NCBI GenBank assembly: GCA_036259835.1
Contig: DATABA010000134.1
Span: 1-29,749 of the forward strand
Direction of reading: 5' to 3'
Length of the DNA: 29,749 bases
From: JALYGK01 sp036259835
GTDB taxonomy: Bacteria; Actinomycetota; UBA4738
Position 1 is the first letter of the stretch; each line of letters starts with the position of its first letter. This document shows, piece by piece, positions 14,163-22,168 of this stretch. The notes beneath the pieces were generated by a model. The model was given only the letters and a program-made list of their open reading frames with translations, ran no database searches and was not told the origin of the DNA. The position numbers were made by a program, and so were the translations under genes.

Positions 14163-15821
14163 TCAGAACTGGGGTAGTTCCGTGTACTCGCCGAAGACCT
14201 CACGGAGCGAATCGATGATTTCGCCTTCGGTGCAATAGGCCCGTGCGCAATCGACCAGGAGCGGCATGAGGTTCTCGTCCGTCTGGGCAGCCGACTTCAG
14301 CCGGTCCAGGCAGCGGTCCACGTCGGCCTGATCCCGCCGTCCGCGAAGCCGCTGGACGCTCTGGATCTGCCTTTCTTCCGTCTCCGGCGGGATCACCAGG
14401 ATGTCGATGGGCCCTTCGTTCGGGTCGACGAACTCGTTGACGCCGACCTTGATCTTTCGGCTCTTCTCGTAGAGCTCCTGCTCCCGGAACGCCGCGTCGG
14501 CTATCTCGCCCTGGAAGTAGCCGCTCTCGATCCCGACGAGCATGCCCTCGAGCATCGAGCCCTTCCCCATCTCCTTGATCTTCGCGAAGTACTCCTCCGC
14601 GGCCTCCTCTATGCGGTTGGTGAGTGCTTCAACGAAGTACGACCCCCCCAGAGGATCGATGACGTTCGCCGCGCCGGTTTCGTAGGCGATGATTTGCTGG
14701 GTTCGAAGGGCGATCTGTGCCGCCTTCTCCGTCGGAAGGGCGAGCACCTCGTCCAACGCGTTTGTGTGCAGCGACTGCGTGCCGCCGAGCACCGCCGCCA
14801 GCGCCTCGATGGCCGTGCGCACAATGTTGTTCTCGGGCTGCTGCGCCGTGAGTGACACACCCGCGGTCTGCGTGTGGAACCGGAGCCGCCAGGACCGCTC
14901 GTCCTGCGCGCCGTAGTGCTCCTTCATCCATCTGGCCCAGATCCTGCGGGCCGCGCGGTACTTCGCGATCTCCTCGAAGAAGTCGATGTGGGCGTTGAAG
15001 AAGAACGAAAGCCCCTGTGAGAACCGGTCCACGTCGAGCCCGCGGTCCCTTCCCAGCTCCACGTAGGCGAATCCGTCCGCCAACGTGAACGCCAGCTCCT
15101 GCTGCGCGGTCGAGCCGGCCTCCCGAATGTGGTAGCCGGACACACTGATGGGGTGGAACTTCGGGACTTCCGACGCACAGAACTCGATGAGGTCCCCGAT
15201 CAGCCGAAGGTGTGGCCGCGGCGGGAAGATCCACTCCTTTTGGGCGATGTACTCCTTGAGGATGTCGGTCTGAAGCGTCCCGTCCAGCGTCTTCCAGGGC
15301 ACGCCCTGCTTCTCCGCGGCCGCGAGGAAGAACGCGAACACCACCACCGCCGGTCCGCTGATGGTCATCGAGGTGGTGATGTCGCCGAGCGGGATGCCGG
15401 AGAACAGCGTCTCGAAGTCGGCCAGTGAGTCCGTGGCCACCCCGCACCGCCCCACTTCGCCCTCGCTCCGCGGGTCGTCCGAGTCGCGGCCCATGAGCGT
15501 GGGCATGTCGAAGGCCACGGAGAGCCCTCCCTGCCCGTGCCTGAGGAGGAACTTGTACCGGGCGTTGGTCTCTTCCGGCGATCCATAGCCGGCGAACTGG
15601 CGCATGGTCCACAGCCGGCCGCGGTACATGGTGTGGTAGACGCCGCGGGTCATCGGGTAGTGCCCCGGGTACCCAAGGTCGCGCTCGTAATCCAGCCCCT
15701 CGATGTCCTGGGGTGTGTAGAGCGGCTCCAGGTCCTCGCCGGACAATGTTTCGAAGTCGGCGTCTCGTTCCCCGGCCTCGCGATAGTGCTGCCGCCAGCG
15801 CTCGTACTCGGATTGGGTCAT
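14163..15821 (-). CDS. icmA: B12-dependent acyl-CoA mutase large subunit, isobutyryl-CoA mutase type
   Basis: 552 residues, TIM-barrel substrate-binding half only; the C-terminal B12-binding domain is absent and must be supplied by a separate small subunit not in this window. Family residues: RLWTMRQFAGYGS (70-81), SVAFDMPT, GTLQTDILKE (Gln184), GYHIREAG (His231), SLHTNALDEVLALP. By counting from the conserved Gln and His, the two residues that choose substrate are Phe76 (Tyr89 in Propionibacterium methylmalonyl-CoA mutase) and Gln194 (Arg207 there). Phe plus Gln, 118 apart, is the pattern of isobutyryl-CoA mutase (Phe80/Gln198), so the likely reaction is isobutyryl-CoA to n-butyryl-CoA by a radical 1,2-shift. 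Ala103 argues against the 2-hydroxyisobutyryl-CoA type, which has Asp. ATG overlaps the meaB stop by 4 bases. Confidence 0.93.
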   Translation of the reverse strand: MTQSEYERWRQHYREAGERDADFETLSGEDLEPLYTPQDIEGLDYERDLGYPGHYPMTRGVYHTMYRGRLWTMRQFAGYGSPEETNARYKFLLRHGQGGLSVAFDMPTLMGRDSDDPRSEGEVGRCGVATDSLADFETLFSGIPLGDITTSMTISGPAVVVFAFFLAAAEKQGVPWKTLDGTLQTDILKEYIAQKEWIFPPRPHLRLIGDLIEFCASEVPKFHPISVSGYHIREAGSTAQQELAFTLADGFAYVELGRDRGLDVDRFSQGLSFFFNAHIDFFEEIAKYRAARRIWARWMKEHYGAQDERSWRLRFHTQTAGVSLTAQQPENNIVRTAIEALAAVLGGTQSLHTNALDEVLALPTEKAAQIALRTQQIIAYETGAANVIDPLGGSYFVEALTNRIEEAAEEYFAKIKEMGKGSMLEGMLVGIESGYFQGEIADAAFREQELYEKSRKIKVGVNEFVDPNEGPIDILVIPPETEERQIQSVQRLRGRRDQADVDRCLDRLKSAAQTDENLMPLLVDCARAYCTEGEIIDSLREVFGEYTELPQF

Positions 15822-16810
15822 GGCGTTGCCCCCGCTCGTCCTTGCGCTCCGGTCATCATTCGATCTTCCTGTCCCATGACTCGTTCCAGAAGTATCTCAG
15901 CGGCGCGGTACGGGTCGGCGCGCCGTGCGGCAAGATCTTCCACCAGGAATGCCCCGCTGTCTTCGCTGAGCTCACCGGCCACTCGCTCACGAAGGCGAAG
16001 CGCGGCCATGTCCTTCACCTCGTCGAGGATTCGTTTCGTGCGCTTGCGTTCCAGCGCCCCGGACGACTCCTGGTGTTTCCGGTGCTTCTCGATCGCCGCC
16101 CAGAGGTCGGCAATACCCTCCCCCGTCGCCGTTGATGTCTTCACGATCGGAGGGCGCCACTCGGTCTTCGGTCCAATCGAAAGCATGTTCCTCAGGTCTC
16201 GTACCGCTTCGTCGGCTCCCTCGCGGTCGGCCTTGTTCACCACGAAGATGTCCGCGACCTCCAGGATTCCCGCCTTCGCTACCTGAACTGCGTCGCCCCA
16301 GCCAGGAGCGACCACCACGAGGGTCGTGTCGGTCGCCCCGGCCACTTCGACCTCCGCCTGGCCGACTCCCACTGTCTCCACGACGATGAAGTCCTTTCCG
16401 GACGCGTCGAGGATCCGAATGGCCTCCGGCGCCGCGAGCGCCATCCCGCCGAGATGACCCCGCGTCGCCATGGAACGGATGAATACGCCGGGGTCCGTGG
16501 CGTGGACCTGCATACGGACCCGGTCTCCGAGCAGCGCGCCGCCGGTGAAGGGCGACGTCGGGTCGATGGCCAGTACGGCGACGGCCTCGTCGCGGCCGCG
16601 GACCGTTCGCACGAGTTGTTCGGCCAAGCTCGACTTACCGACGCCCGGCGAACCCGTCAGCCCGATCGTGTAGGCCTTTCCCGTCTTCGGGTAGATGGCC
16701 TTCGACAGCTCCACGAGCTCCGGCGACCCGTCCTCGACGAGGGAGATCGCTCGAGCCATGGCGCGCCGGTCGCCAGCGAGAACCTGCTCGGCAAGTGTGG
16801 CGATGTCCAT
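15818..16810 (-). CDS. meaB: MeaB/ArgK-type G-protein chaperone of a B12 mutase
   Basis: 330 residues. The P-loop is GSPGVGKSS (about 53-61), the switch region has DPTSPFTGGALLGDRVRM, the Walker B-like ETVGVGQAEVEVA, and the base-specificity motif VNKADREGAD. The family gates loading of adenosylcobalamin and protects the radical mutase using GTP hydrolysis. It overlaps the mutase start (ATGA) and so almost certainly serves that enzyme. The start ATG 16810 has no Shine-Dalgarno sequence; a TAGCCT -10 box ends 8 bases upstream. The C-terminal tail DRMMTGAQGRAGATP is short and variable. No fused B12 domain is present, unlike IcmF. Confidence 0.96.
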   Translation of the reverse strand: MDIATLAEQVLAGDRRAMARAISLVEDGSPELVELSKAIYPKTGKAYTIGLTGSPGVGKSSLAEQLVRTVRGRDEAVAVLAIDPTSPFTGGALLGDRVRMQVHATDPGVFIRSMATRGHLGGMALAAPEAIRILDASGKDFIVVETVGVGQAEVEVAGATDTTLVVVAPGWGDAVQVAKAGILEVADIFVVNKADREGADEAVRDLRNMLSIGPKTEWRPPIVKTSTATGEGIADLWAAIEKHRKHQESSGALERKRTKRILDEVKDMAALRLRERVAGELSEDSGAFLVEDLAARRADPYRAAEILLERVMGQEDRMMTGAQGRAGATP

Positions 16811-16818
16811 TGACGCCT

Positions 16819-16824
16819 AGGCTA
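16819..16824 (-). promoter_or_regulatory. -10 box of a probable leaderless promoter for meaB
   Basis: TAGCCT on the minus strand, 8 bases before ATG 16810. It is identical to the boxes before mnmA and the XRE regulator. It sits in the 26-base gap after the cyclase gene. Confidence 0.5.
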
Positions 16825-16836
16825 CGCGGCCGGTGG

Positions 16837-18180
16837 TCAGGTGCCCTGCACCGCAAAGAGGCGCCACTCCCCCGGGACACCCTTGAGCTGATGGCTCCCC
16901 CGATCTTCGAACCGGATGCCCGAACCCGGCACGAGGTCCTTCACCGTGCTCGACACGAGGATTTCACCGGGCTCGGCCATTCCGAGGACCCGAGCGCCGA
17001 TGTGCACGGCGACTCCACCCACGTCCCCGTCCATGACCTCGCACTCTCCGGTGTGAATGCCGGATCGAATCTGAACCCCCAGAGGGCGAAGCGCGTCACG
17101 AAGAGCGTGCGCGCAGCGGATCGATCGAGCCGGTCCGTCGAACGTGGCGAGGATTCCGTCCCCGAGGTTCTTGATCTCCCGTCCGCGAAATCTTTCGAGC
17201 TCCCTACGAGCCACGTGGTTGTGGTCTTCGAGAAGCCGTCTCCACCGGCGGTCCCCGAGCTCCGCAGCCCTTCTCGTCGAGTCGACGATGTCGGTGAAGA
17301 GCACGGTGGCCAGCACCGTGTCGGTCACGGGAGCAGGACGAACGCCTGTGAGGAACTCCTGCACTTCGTCCAGCAGCGATTCGGAGTCGCCGGCTATCCA
17401 CCACAGGTGATCGATTCCGGGAAGTTCGACAAATTTGGCGCCCGGAATGTGCTCCGCCAGATACCGCCCGGCTCGGACGTCGATGAGCCTGTCATCACGC
17501 CGGTGCAGGACCAGCGTGGGCACCCGAATGGTAGGCAACACATGTCGGACGTCGATCTCGGGCATCATCCCAAAGTACGTAACAGCGGCGCGCGGACTGG
17601 CCGACATCCTGAGCGAGAAATTCCAGGTTTCCTGCGCCGCCTCATCGTCCGCAACGCTGGGCGCCCAATACTGCAGCAGGCCTCCCAAGTCACCCCATGA
17701 CTCCTCCATGCCCCGGAGCATGAGTGCAGCTCCCTCATCTCCGTAGCCCCAAGGGGTCTCAGGATCCCAGAGAAAGTTGGCGTAGGCGCCGTACAGGGCC
17801 AACGCGGTCGTTCGGTCCGGATAGGTAGCGGCGAAGAGGGTGCACATGGATCCACCCTCGGAAGCGCCGAACAGGGCGGCTCTCGACGAGCCGACCGCGT
17901 CGAGAACGGCTCGAAGGTCGTCCATTCGCTGTTCGAGGGTGGCGAGCTGGTCGACGGGAACGGGGTCTGAAAGGCCGGTGCCCCGCTTGTCGAACAGGAT
18001 CAGGCGCGAGAACGACGCCAGGCGCTCGAGAAAGCTCGCGTACCGCGGTATTTGCCAGAACGCGTCCAGGTGCGAGATCCACCCGGGGACCCATACGAGG
18101 TCGATCGTTCCGGTGCCGACCACCTGATACGCGATGTTGACGTCGCCGCTCTTTGCGTACTTAGTCTGTGGGGCGGGCAA
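16837..18180 (-). CDS. Alpha/beta-hydrolase fused to class III adenylyl cyclase
   Basis: 447 residues. Residues 1-280 are an alpha/beta hydrolase: FDKRGTGLSD (63-72) for the oxyanion side, nucleophile Ser107 in GASEGG, acid Asp229 or Asp230 and His258 (GIDHLW). Residues about 288-447 are a class III cyclase: metal-binding Asp297 in VLFTDIVDST, Lys337 and second metal Asp341 in EIKNLGDGILATFDG, GIHTGE, and VGGVAVHIGARV where the transition-state Arg397 is kept but the usual Asn is His393. The architecture is that of the mycobacterial Rv1900c group. It should make cAMP from ATP, possibly controlled by hydrolase-domain ligands such as esters or acyl groups. It lies 13 bases after a cNMP-binding protein gene in a five-gene operon with two SCP2 proteins. 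Confidence 0.93.
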   Translation of the reverse strand: MPAPQTKYAKSGDVNIAYQVVGTGTIDLVWVPGWISHLDAFWQIPRYASFLERLASFSRLILFDKRGTGLSDPVPVDQLATLEQRMDDLRAVLDAVGSSRAALFGASEGGSMCTLFAATYPDRTTALALYGAYANFLWDPETPWGYGDEGAALMLRGMEESWGDLGGLLQYWAPSVADDEAAQETWNFSLRMSASPRAAVTYFGMMPEIDVRHVLPTIRVPTLVLHRRDDRLIDVRAGRYLAEHIPGAKFVELPGIDHLWWIAGDSESLLDEVQEFLTGVRPAPVTDTVLATVLFTDIVDSTRRAAELGDRRWRRLLEDHNHVARRELERFRGREIKNLGDGILATFDGPARSIRCAHALRDALRPLGVQIRSGIHTGECEVMDGDVGGVAVHIGARVLGMAEPGEILVSSTVKDLVPGSGIRFEDRGSHQLKGVPGEWRLFAVQGT

Positions 18181-18193
18181 GTTCGAACTCGAT

Positions 18194-18625
18194 TCAGTGC
18201 GTCACGGAGGTCTCGGTGGCTCGAACTCGATGAGCCATCGCCGCCAGCATTCGCCTGGCAAGGGTGGGTTCCTTGTCGATGATCACGTCGAGCTCGCGAG
18301 GACCGAGCACCATGACACGCAGATCGGTGCGGGCCGTCACCGTGGCCGAGCGCGGAGCGCCCGAGAGGAACGCCATCTCTCCGAAGAAGTCGCCGGGGAC
18401 GAGCTCGTTGATCTTCTTGCCCTTTTGGGTGACGTCGGCGGTCCCCCGAAGGATCACGTAGAGGTGCCGGCTGAACTCCCCTTCGCGCACCAGAGACTTT
18501 CCGGCCTTGATGTCGGCCTCCGTCGCGGCGTGGACGAGTGAGCGGATCGCCTTCTTCGACATCGACTGGAAGAGCGGGATGCGCTCGAAGTGCCGTATGA
18601 CCTCGGACGGAATCCCTCGCGCCAT
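18194..18625 (-). CDS. Single-domain cyclic-nucleotide-binding protein
   Basis: 143 residues. The beta-roll of the CRP/cNMP family covers about 13-120, with the phosphate-binding cassette GDFFGEMAFLSGAPRSATVTA: Glu83 for the ribose and Arg92 for the phosphate. Ser93-Ala94-Thr95 follow, and Thr at this place usually allows cGMP but is also common in cAMP binders. It ends after the last helix with no DNA-binding HTH, so it is not a CRP-like transcription factor and probably regulates a partner protein. It lies two bases after an SCP2 gene and 13 bases before the adenylyl cyclase, which suggests that it senses the cAMP made by its neighbour. Confidence 0.93.
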   Translation of the reverse strand: MARGIPSEVIRHFERIPLFQSMSKKAIRSLVHAATEADIKAGKSLVREGEFSRHLYVILRGTADVTQKGKKINELVPGDFFGEMAFLSGAPRSATVTARTDLRVMVLGPRELDVIIDKEPTLARRMLAAMAHRVRATETSVTH

Positions 18626-18627
18626 GC

Positions 18628-19047
18628 CTACCCTCCTTCGTTGACCGACAAGAGCCTGTTCAGCCGGGCGAGCTTGAGCGGGTGCAGGAGGAGCCCCTTG
18701 ACCTTGAGCTGCCCACTCAACAGCTTCCTGGTTACCTCTCGTCCCTCCTTCGTCGTGGCGTCGGGGAGGCCGAATCGTAGTGGGACCGACGAGAGGCCGA
18801 GGAGCGCCTCGGAGTCGGCCGTGATCACGATGTCGGGTCTGCCGACCAACCCGTTCCTGACCGTAACGCTTCCGTCTTTCAGCCGAATCGACACGGCGAC
18901 GTCGACGTCGGGAGCGACGATTGCGTACGTCGCCGGGGATGCCAGGAGCGCCGTGCGCTCGGGATGCGCGTCGAGGTTCCCCTGGATCAACCCACCGATC
19001 ATCGATGCCAGACCGTTCGGCTCTTCGTCCCAGTACCGGACATTCAC
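18628..19047 (-). CDS. SCP2-like sterol/lipid-carrier domain protein
   Basis: 139 residues. The SCP2 fold is visible from residue 14: MIGGLIQGNLDAHPERTALLASPATYAIVAPDVDVAVSIRLKDGSVTVRNG, then GRPDIVITADSEALLGLSSVPLRFGLPDATTKEGREVTRKLLSGQLKVKGLLLHPLKLARLNRLLSVN. The 'DIVITAD-x-ALLGL' strand-helix and 'L-x-G-x-L-K-V-K-G' helix are characteristic. Such domains bind hydrophobic ligands, e.g. fatty acyl-CoA or isoprenoids, in a tunnel. The ATG overlaps the dehydrogenase stop by 4 bases. The ligand is unknown; a pair of SCP2 proteins flanking a dehydrogenase suggests a substrate shuttle. Confidence 0.85.
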   Translation of the reverse strand: MNVRYWDEEPNGLASMIGGLIQGNLDAHPERTALLASPATYAIVAPDVDVAVSIRLKDGSVTVRNGLVGRPDIVITADSEALLGLSSVPLRFGLPDATTKEGREVTRKLLSGQLKVKGLLLHPLKLARLNRLLSVNEGG

Positions 19048-20084
19048 GGCTTCAGCACGACCTTGGTGGCTTCTCGTGCAGCAAAGAGCTCGTACCCCTT
19101 CGGCGCCTCCTCCAGCGGCAGCGTGTGCGAGATGATCGGCAGAGGGTCGATCTTGCCTTCCCGGACCGCCTCCATCGCCCCGTCCCAGTAGGCGTGGACC
19201 GGTGTTATGCCGGCGAACTGAATGCGCAGCATCCGCGCCCAGTACACGCCAAGCGGGATCTCGACGCTCTCGCTGACGAACATGCCGAGGACACAGATCC
19301 GGCCGCCCCGGCGGACCACCTCGAACGCGGTTTCGTACGCGGACGTGTTGCCGACCGCTTCGATCACCACGTCGGCTCCACGTCCATCCGTGAGATCGGA
19401 CACCGCCATCTGAGGATTTCGCTCCTTGACGTGCACCGGCACGCCGCCCGCCTTCTCCACAAGGTCGAGCCGAGCCTCATCCATGTCGAGCGCGAGAACT
19501 TGCTTTGGGTCGTGCAGGAGCGCCGCCTGGACGGTCAGAAACCCCACCGGCCCGGCGCCTACCACCGCCACCGAGTCGCCCGGCTCGATCCCAGCGATGG
19601 CGGCCCCGTAATACGCGGTGGTCAGGATGTCGCCAACGAACAGCGCGCGCTCGTCCTCGATTCCCTCCGGGACAGAGAGGAGGTTCGAGTCCCCGTACGG
19701 AATGCGCACGCGTTCCGCCTGCGCGCCGCCCAGGCCACCACCGAACATGCCCGCGCCGAGGTTCCGGAACTCCTCGCACAGCGATGTCTGGCCGTGTTGG
19801 CAGAACCAGCAGTGTGCGCAGGCGATGTTGAATGCGACCACGACCCGCTCGCCCTGCTTGAACCGGCCGACCTCCGGTCCGGTTTCCTCAACGACTCCCA
19901 CGGCCTCGTGACCGATGGTCTCCCCCGGCATGAGCGGAGCCTTGCCGTGATAAAAGTGAAGATCCGAACCGCAGATCCCGGCAGTCGTGATCCGTACGAT
20001 GGCGTCGGCGGGATGCTCGATTTCCGGATCGGGAACATCGTCGACCTTGATCTGCTTGACGTCTTCGTAGACGACCGCCTTCAT
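19044..20084 (-). CDS. Zinc-dependent medium-chain alcohol dehydrogenase
   Basis: 346 residues. Catalytic zinc ligands Cys38 (GICGSD), His59 and Glu60 (GETIGHEAVG) are present, as is the full structural-zinc lobe Cys89, Cys92, Cys95, Cys103. The Rossmann motif GAGPVG sits at about 175-180 and is followed by ALDMDEARLDLVEKAG, whose acidic residue after strand 2 points to NAD. It should oxidise an alcohol or polyol reversibly with NAD. The closest architecture is the glutathione-independent formaldehyde/threonine dehydrogenase-like group, but the substrate cannot be fixed. It overlaps both neighbours by 4 bases: the SCP2 genes upstream and downstream. Confidence 0.95.
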   Translation of the reverse strand: MKAVVYEDVKQIKVDDVPDPEIEHPADAIVRITTAGICGSDLHFYHGKAPLMPGETIGHEAVGVVEETGPEVGRFKQGERVVVAFNIACAHCWFCQHGQTSLCEEFRNLGAGMFGGGLGGAQAERVRIPYGDSNLLSVPEGIEDERALFVGDILTTAYYGAAIAGIEPGDSVAVVGAGPVGFLTVQAALLHDPKQVLALDMDEARLDLVEKAGGVPVHVKERNPQMAVSDLTDGRGADVVIEAVGNTSAYETAFEVVRRGGRICVLGMFVSESVEIPLGVYWARMLRIQFAGITPVHAYWDGAMEAVREGKIDPLPIISHTLPLEEAPKGYELFAAREATKVVLKP

Positions 20085-20515
20085 GAAGAACCCTGCCGTT
20101 CGTCGATGAACTCGGTGGGAACGCTCGCGGCCAGGTTCACCAGCTCGTTCGCCGCCTTCACATACCGGACGATCGTCGGCAGGTCACCCTTCAGCTTGAG
20201 CTTGCCCTGCATCATCCCCTTCACCGGGTCGAGCTCTTTCTTGATGACTTCCTTCCATCTGGAGTAGGGCGCTCGAATGATGAACCGGGCCTTCTCCCCT
20301 TCTTCAGGGGGGACCCCGTACCGGTAGTCGCGAACCTCGCCGTGCCAGAGGTCGACCCACGCCCAGATCTCTTCGGGCACGCCCTTGTCAGGCTCCGGTT
20401 CGAAGACGTATGCGACGTCGCCCTCCCAGGTCGCCGCGGCGTCTCTGTAGTCCTTGCTGGCCCTGATCCGCTCAACGTAGACGTCGACCCACTCCTTGCT
20501 CGGGAACTCCGGCAT
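20081..20515 (-). CDS. SCP2-like lipid-carrier domain protein, first gene of the cAMP-SCP2 operon
   Basis: 144 residues. Features: DVYVERIRASKDYRDAAATWEGDVAYVFEPEPDKG, then a Trp-rich strand AWVDLWHGEVRDYRYG, PEEGEKARFIIRAPYSRWKEVIKKELDPVKGMMQGKLKLKGDLPTIVRYVKAANELV. The last part, 'P-x-x-G-M-M-x-G-K-L-K-L-K-G-D', is the well-known SCP2 helix. The ATG has GGGAGGA 8 bases upstream, and TAGATT at 20587-20592 may be the -10 box. The two SCP2 proteins in the operon are only distantly alike, so they probably hold different ligands or partners. The 151-base gap upstream (20516-20666) otherwise shows only a weak hairpin near 20559-20576. Confidence 0.87.
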   Translation of the reverse strand: MPEFPSKEWVDVYVERIRASKDYRDAAATWEGDVAYVFEPEPDKGVPEEIWAWVDLWHGEVRDYRYGVPPEEGEKARFIIRAPYSRWKEVIKKELDPVKGMMQGKLKLKGDLPTIVRYVKAANELVNLAASVPTEFIDERQGSS

Positions 20516-20586
20516 GTGACGATTCCTCCCTTCGGTCGATTCAGGCCCGCCATCGGATTGGGCGGCGGAAAGCCCATTCCGTCATG

Positions 20587-20592
20587 AATCTA
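20587..20592 (-). promoter_or_regulatory. Candidate -10 box for the SCP2-ADH-SCP2-cNMP-cyclase operon
   Basis: TAGATT on the minus strand, 72 bases before the first ATG. This leaves a leader of about 65 bases with a good GGGAGGA ribosome binding site. No -35 box recognised. Confidence 0.3.
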
Positions 20593-20666
20593 GGCCTGTA
20601 CTAAAGCACGGCCTTCCAGAGTTGCGCGATTCGTTCTCGGAAACCGCGGGACGTCCGGCACAAGCC

Positions 20667-21368
20667 CTACTGGCGGCCGAGGGCGATCATCACGAACCCC
20701 AGAATGTTGAAGGTTGCGTGGGCGACGACCGGAGCAAGCAGGCTTTGCTGCCGTTCGTACAACAGCGCCAGCCCGAGCCCCACGACGAAGAGCGGTGGGA
20801 TCAGCAGCGGGTGGACATGAACGAGGCCAAAGACAACCGAAGAAACAACCGCGGCACCCCATACAGGAAGCCTGCGCCGCAGGCCGTTGTACAGGAACCC
20901 CCGAAAGAAGATCTCCTCGCAGATCGGCGCGAGCACGATCACGACCGGCGCCATGAAGGCCAGCGTCGCCCCGCGGACGCACGCCACGATCTGCTCGGGC
21001 TGCTGAGGAGGCTCTCCGGTGAACAGCGAGACCGCTTCTCGGACGAGATAGAGGGTGAATCCGCCCAAGAAGATCAGCCCGACTCCTACCCCAATCCCCG
21101 ACGCCACATCGCGCAACGGCTGGCGAGGGAAGCGGAGAGCGGCAACGCTCGCCTTGCTCACGTACCGCAACCACAAGACGACGGTAACGCCGAAGGCCAG
21201 TTCGCCCACCAGGTTCAGGATGACGGCCGCGCCGCCGCAAAAATCCTGCTGAACGTCCCTATCCAAAAGCGGGATACCGGCCAGTGAGGTCACCGCCAAG
21301 GCGATGAGCAGAACCGGGATGGCCTCCAGAGGGCTCCACGTGACGTCGGTCGTTCGTGGGCGGTCCAT
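20667..21368 (-). CDS. CPBP (Rce1-like) intramembrane metalloprotease
   Basis: 233 residues with about seven membrane helices. The three CPBP motifs are present in order: E-E-x3-R in CEEIFFRGFLYNGLRRR, F-x3-H in FGLVHVH, and H-x3-N in HATFNILG. The family includes prenyl-protein proteases and bacterial self-immunity or regulatory proteases; the substrate is unknown here. ATG 21368 has only a weak AGG upstream. It is transcribed away from the FAH-fold gene. Nothing in its neighbourhood (no bacteriocin-like peptide) points to an immunity role. Confidence 0.92.
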   Translation of the reverse strand: MDRPRTTDVTWSPLEAIPVLLIALAVTSLAGIPLLDRDVQQDFCGGAAVILNLVGELAFGVTVVLWLRYVSKASVAALRFPRQPLRDVASGIGVGVGLIFLGGFTLYLVREAVSLFTGEPPQQPEQIVACVRGATLAFMAPVVIVLAPICEEIFFRGFLYNGLRRRLPVWGAAVVSSVVFGLVHVHPLLIPPLFVVGLGLALLYERQQSLLAPVVAHATFNILGFVMIALGRQ

Positions 21369-21415
21369 CCGACCTAATTTCCCATTCCTTCGCGAGGATC
21401 GCCCTCTCCGGGCGG

Positions 21416-21421
21416 TATCAT
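21416..21421 (+). promoter_or_regulatory. -10 box upstream of the FAH-fold gene
   Basis: TATCAT ends 12 bases before ATG 21434, predicting a leader of only about 5-6 bases. There is no ribosome binding site between them. No good -35 box. Confidence 0.4.
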
Positions 21422-21433
21422 CCGGCCCCCATC

Positions 21434-22168
21434 ATGCGGCTCATCACCTACGACCGGGGGGGCGCCAGGCGCCTCGGTGCGTGCGTGGGCGAGACGGTTG
21501 TCGACCTGCCCGAGGCGGTCGGCCACCCCGCCTTTCCCCCCACCATGGAGGCGCTCGTCCGGCACATCGGTGGGTCGATCCTCGACGCCGCCCACGACAT
21601 CCTCGACGACGAGGAAGTCGTGGACGAGTGCACTGTCCCCCGGCCGCGGCTCCTGCCGGTCATCGTCCCCTCGCCGGAGTCAATGACTCTCTTGGGCGAG
21701 CAGGGAAGAATCACGACGCTTCATGGCGGCTGCTTTGCCGGCGGAATCGCATGCATCGTCGGGGCGGGACGCGCTCGACGGATGAGCCGCCACGAGTCCC
21801 GCATCTTCGGCTACACCTTGTTCGCCCACTGGACGAACGGCAGCAACGGCCGCCGAGCGGCAACCACCTTCGGTCCCTGCGTCGTAACTGTCGAGCATGT
21901 CGGCGGTGCTGCGCTCGAGCTCGAGTTACGGATCAACGGGGAACCGCATGGTGTGAAGACGCTCGAGTCGCCGAATGAGTTCTTCGGCGGGGTCCTCGCT
22001 GAAGCGTCGCAGGAGCGACCGTTCGAGGCGGGCGATGTCCTGGCGTGGATGTCTTGGACGATTCGCACCAACGGAAAGGCGTTGCCGTTCCAGGATGTCG
22101 AACTCTCCGCCGATCCTATTGGCGCGCTTCGCCTGCACACGACTGAAGCCGCCGGGCCAAAGAGTTAG
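21434..22168 (+). CDS. Fumarylacetoacetase-fold protein lacking the metal ligands
   Basis: 244 residues from ATG 21434. It follows the FAH/HpcE plan: MRLITYD N-terminus, ETVVDLPEAV, a central IFGYTLFAHW, TTFGPCVVTVEH, LELELRINGE and EAGDVLAWMS. The metal-binding acids are missing: the E-x-E motif of 'dyEvELavVIG' reads FAGGIACIVG (Ala102, Gly104), and the Asp of 'GYTvaND' reads GYTLFAH (His132). It may therefore be inactive or use another chemistry. It converges on the homogentisate-dioxygenase-family gene with a 4-base overlap of stop codons, a location that would suit the last step of tyrosine degradation. Confidence 0.8.
   Translation: MRLITYDRGGARRLGACVGETVVDLPEAVGHPAFPPTMEALVRHIGGSILDAAHDILDDEEVVDECTVPRPRLLPVIVPSPESMTLLGEQGRITTLHGGCFAGGIACIVGAGRARRMSRHESRIFGYTLFAHWTNGSNGRRAATTFGPCVVTVEHVGGAALELELRINGEPHGVKTLESPNEFFGGVLAEASQERPFEAGDVLAWMSWTIRTNGKALPFQDVELSADPIGALRLHTTEAAGPKS

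Noticed and set aside
14629..15612. Long second frame on the minus strand within the mutase gene
   Set aside because: Frame-shifted reading of a GC-rich conserved gene; product is Arg/Gly/Ala-rich without motifs.
18921..20267. Long open frame on the plus strand opposite the dehydrogenase
   Set aside because: It is the antisense of the SCP2/ADH genes, with arginine/histidine-rich low-information sequence, as is common in GC-rich DNA.
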